Shown piece after piece: positions 62,160-64,000 of a stretch of DNA of 64,000 nt (position 1 is its first letter; every line of letters starts with the position of its first letter). The position numbers and the translations under genes were made by a program. The notes under the pieces were generated by a model, which made no database searches, had not been told where the DNA came from, and worked only from the letters and a program-made list of their open reading frames with translations. The DNA comes from Macellibacteroides fermentans (GTDB lineage: Bacteria > Bacteroidota > Bacteroidia > Bacteroidales > Tannerellaceae): contig NZ_JACCCY010000001.1 in assembly GCF_013409575.1 (NCBI RefSeq), forward strand, positions 372,001 through 436,000, written 5' to 3'.

Positions 62160-63152
62160 ATGAGTGAAAAAGACAGATACATCGCACTATGTATTACGGA
62201 AGAATCCATTCCCCTGTTCGGCAGACCCTGGTGGCTGGATGTGGTGTGCGGAGCTTCAAAGTGGGATGTGTTATTGGTTGAAGATGGAAACAATATCTTA
62301 GCCGCCATGCCCCTTTATAAACCACTTTCCAACGTGATTTCAATGCCCTGCTATACCCAGACCATGGGACCCTGGATAAACCCTCGTTTCGAGCCGAAGG
62401 CTTATGGTAAACAAATCACCCACAGGCAGGAATGTTTAAAGAAGTTTGTTTCCCGATTGGACGGATACAGCTCCTTTTTACAAAATTTCCATTCCGGCAT
62501 TACCGACTGGCTTCCTTTTTACTGGGGTGGATACAACCAGACCACCCGCTATTCGTACGTATTGGAAGGTATTAATAATCAGGAGATATTGTGGGATAAT
62601 CTGAGTCAGAATATACAACGTAACATCCGCTCTGCACGCGATAAAAAGGGTATAATCTGTAAGAAGGGAATTCCGGTGGATGATTTCCTGAAGGTGAATG
62701 CCCAGAGCTTCGGCAGACAGGGATTAGCTGTTAAAGGCGACGAGCAGTTGCTGAAACGGCTTATTGAATGTTGCCGCCTCCGGAATCAGGGGGAGCTGTG
62801 GGGTGCATACGATTCTACTGGGCAACTTCACGCTGCGATCTTTGTGGTATGGCAGAAAAGCTCGGCCTACTATCTGGCCGGAGGCGAAGATCCGGCACTA
62901 CGATCATCGGGCGCCGGCAGCCTGCTGATGTGGGAAGCCATCTGTTCTGTATCCCGGTTTACGGATCGATTCGACTTTGAAGGATCAATGTTAGAGGGTG
63001 TTGAGCATTATTTCCGGAAATTTGGTACAATTCAGACCCCCTATTTCACAATAACAAGAGGAAAAATGTGTTTACTACACAGAGCCTGGTTAAAACTAGG
63101 GAAATTTGTAACCAAACAACATGATGAGCGAGATGATAACCGAAAGATTTAA
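62160..63152 (+). CDS. FemAB/GNAT-fold acyltransferase-like protein
   Basis: 330 aa. Two GNAT-like halves; the second has WDNLSQNIQRNIRSARDKKG followed by AAIFVVWQKSSAYYLAGGEDPALRSSGAGSLLMWEAI and FDFEGSMLEGVEHYFRKFG, as in FemAB-related proteins that often belong to polysaccharide gene clusters. The acyl donor and acceptor are unknown. The next gene overlaps by 32 bp. Confidence 0.78.
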   Translation: MSEKDRYIALCITEESIPLFGRPWWLDVVCGASKWDVLLVEDGNNILAAMPLYKPLSNVISMPCYTQTMGPWINPRFEPKAYGKQITHRQECLKKFVSRLDGYSSFLQNFHSGITDWLPFYWGGYNQTTRYSYVLEGINNQEILWDNLSQNIQRNIRSARDKKGIICKKGIPVDDFLKVNAQSFGRQGLAVKGDEQLLKRLIECCRLRNQGELWGAYDSTGQLHAAIFVVWQKSSAYYLAGGEDPALRSSGAGSLLMWEAICSVSRFTDRFDFEGSMLEGVEHYFRKFGTIQTPYFTITRGKMCLLHRAWLKLGKFVTKQHDERDDNRKI

Positions 63153-64000
63153 GCTGAATGAAGAGACGATTCGTTACATTATTCACTTTTTAATTGCAGT
63201 AAAAGTTCCCGATGAGGTATATAATGCGGTTGGTTATACGGCGGACAAAGATCTGTATAAGAACTACAACATCATTATTAATCCATCTCTGTTCTTTCAC
63301 GAAAAAATTTACGGCACACATTCCAACCTTCCTATATTGCCTTTAAAACAGATTGAAGGTGTTCCATTGCTTTACGGCAAACCTCAAACCTTCTGGGCTG
63401 GCGAAACTTTGATTGTATACGCCGATATTATTGCCAGTGCTTTTTTTATGCTGAGCCGATACGAAGAGATGGTACGTCCTGCTGTAAGGGACGAGCACGG
63501 CAGATTTCCCGGGAAAGAATCGATTGCCGGCCGAATGGGGTTCATTAACAGGCCCATCGTGGACGAATACGGAAAGATACTTCGCAGGTGGTTACGAAGT
63601 ACGGGATTCGAAATTCCCGAGCCGGGTAAGGCTATAAAAAAGATCTACCTCACCCACGACCTGGATATGCCATTCTTTTGCAGATCGTGGAAAAGTGTCA
63701 TACGTGAGCTGATGCGTGGCACCAACGCGCTCAGTCTTCTACGCATTCGAACCGGACAACCGGAAGCCGATCCCTTTTATACCTTTCCCTGGTTTGATAT
63801 ACAAGCCCGGAAACTTCAGCTTACAGTTGGTAACAAGCGCTGTAAAAGTATTCTTTTTGTAAGAGCCGGTGGAAGCACACCGCAAGACAAGCCTCATTAT
63901 AAATTAAAATCTCACCCCATCCGTAAACTGCTTACAGCCAGCATAAACAATAACATATCAATCGGGTTGCACAGCAGTTACGAAGCCGGAATTAACCCCG
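63121..64000 (+). CDS. Polysaccharide-deacetylase-like protein, 5' part (cut by window edge)
   Basis: Open from the ATG at 63121 (a second ATG is at 63133) for 293 codons to the window edge: MMSEMITERFKLNEETIRYI. The N-terminal domain (about 1-170) has AGETLIVYADIIASAFFMLSRYEE, and KKIYLTHDLDMP at about 178 is the THDxD start of a deacetylase-type barrel, then GLHSSYEAG near the edge. This is the layout of DUF7033-type polysaccharide deacetylases. It overlaps the acyltransferase gene by 32 bp, so both act on the same glycan in all likelihood. Confidence 0.78.
   Translation, partial: MMSEMITERFKLNEETIRYIIHFLIAVKVPDEVYNAVGYTADKDLYKNYNIIINPSLFFHEKIYGTHSNLPILPLKQIEGVPLLYGKPQTFWAGETLIVYADIIASAFFMLSRYEEMVRPAVRDEHGRFPGKESIAGRMGFINRPIVDEYGKILRRWLRSTGFEIPEPGKAIKKIYLTHDLDMPFFCRSWKSVIRELMRGTNALSLLRIRTGQPEADPFYTFPWFDIQARKLQLTVGNKRCKSILFVRAGGSTPQDKPHYKLKSHPIRKLLTASINNNISIGLHSSYEAGINP

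Overview
The window looks like a chromosomal segment of a Bacteroidales bacterium, most like the Parabacteroides/Tannerellaceae side of the order. The grounds are the repeated Bacteroidetes-type -7 promoter element TAnnTTTG ahead of many genes, the gene families present (GH92/GH20 glycosidases, DUF5686 and DUF4248 proteins, an SDR-type threonine dehydrogenase, an inositol-lipid operon, a Nudix-type sugar regulator), and the absence of -35/-10 style promoters. Genus is an inference; no rRNA is present to settle it.

Layout. 1-3.1 kb (- strand): xylose operon, Nudix regulator > xylB > xylA (xylA cut by the window edge). 3.2-6.8 kb: TrkH/TrkA potassium uptake and an SDR epimerase. 6.8-7.3 kb: non-coding, with a striking 22-bp-pitch CATATG array. 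7.3-12.3 kb: threonine/glycine/one-carbon genes (tdh divergent from kbl, then a PHP phosphatase and fhs). 12.4-17.0 kb: secreted GH92 mannosidase and GH20 hexosaminidase, suited to N-glycan breakdown. 17.2-19.5 kb: small redox genes and a nitronate monooxygenase. 19.5-21.2 kb: first umuDC pair. 21.3-26.4 kb: yebC, pheT, an outer-membrane protein, an AraC regulator. 26.4-31.0 kb: five-gene inositol-lipid operon (MIPS, nucleotidyltransferase, ATP-grasp, CDP-alcohol phosphotransferase, HAD phosphatase). 31.3-37.6 kb: envelope proteins.

37.6-55.8 kb is accessory DNA. It holds a broken yedK'-'umuD fusion, an orphan AbiEi-like antitoxin, a DUF4407 pair, a yedK-umuD-umuC SOS operon, a HU/muramidase/DUF4248/DnaB/primase module of phage or plasmid flavour, and an AT-rich defence island: SIR2 + HerA + an HExxH metallopeptidase-like protein, then an IS scar and a small HEPN-like gene, ending at a tRNA-Pro. 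Five near-identical hairpins, a 330-bp duplication and two unusual periodic repeat arrays mark the reshuffling.

56.1-64.0 kb returns to core genes: an AspT/YidE-type transporter, a THUMP-like methyltransferase, carboxynorspermidine synthase, bcp, recA, and two cell-envelope genes, the last cut by the window edge.

Best candidates for something new: the SIR2-HerA-metallopeptidase gene set with the neighbouring RxxxxH protein; the two four-unit palindrome arrays that share an exact 22-bp pitch; and the seven 10-bp repeats abutting the HU promoter.
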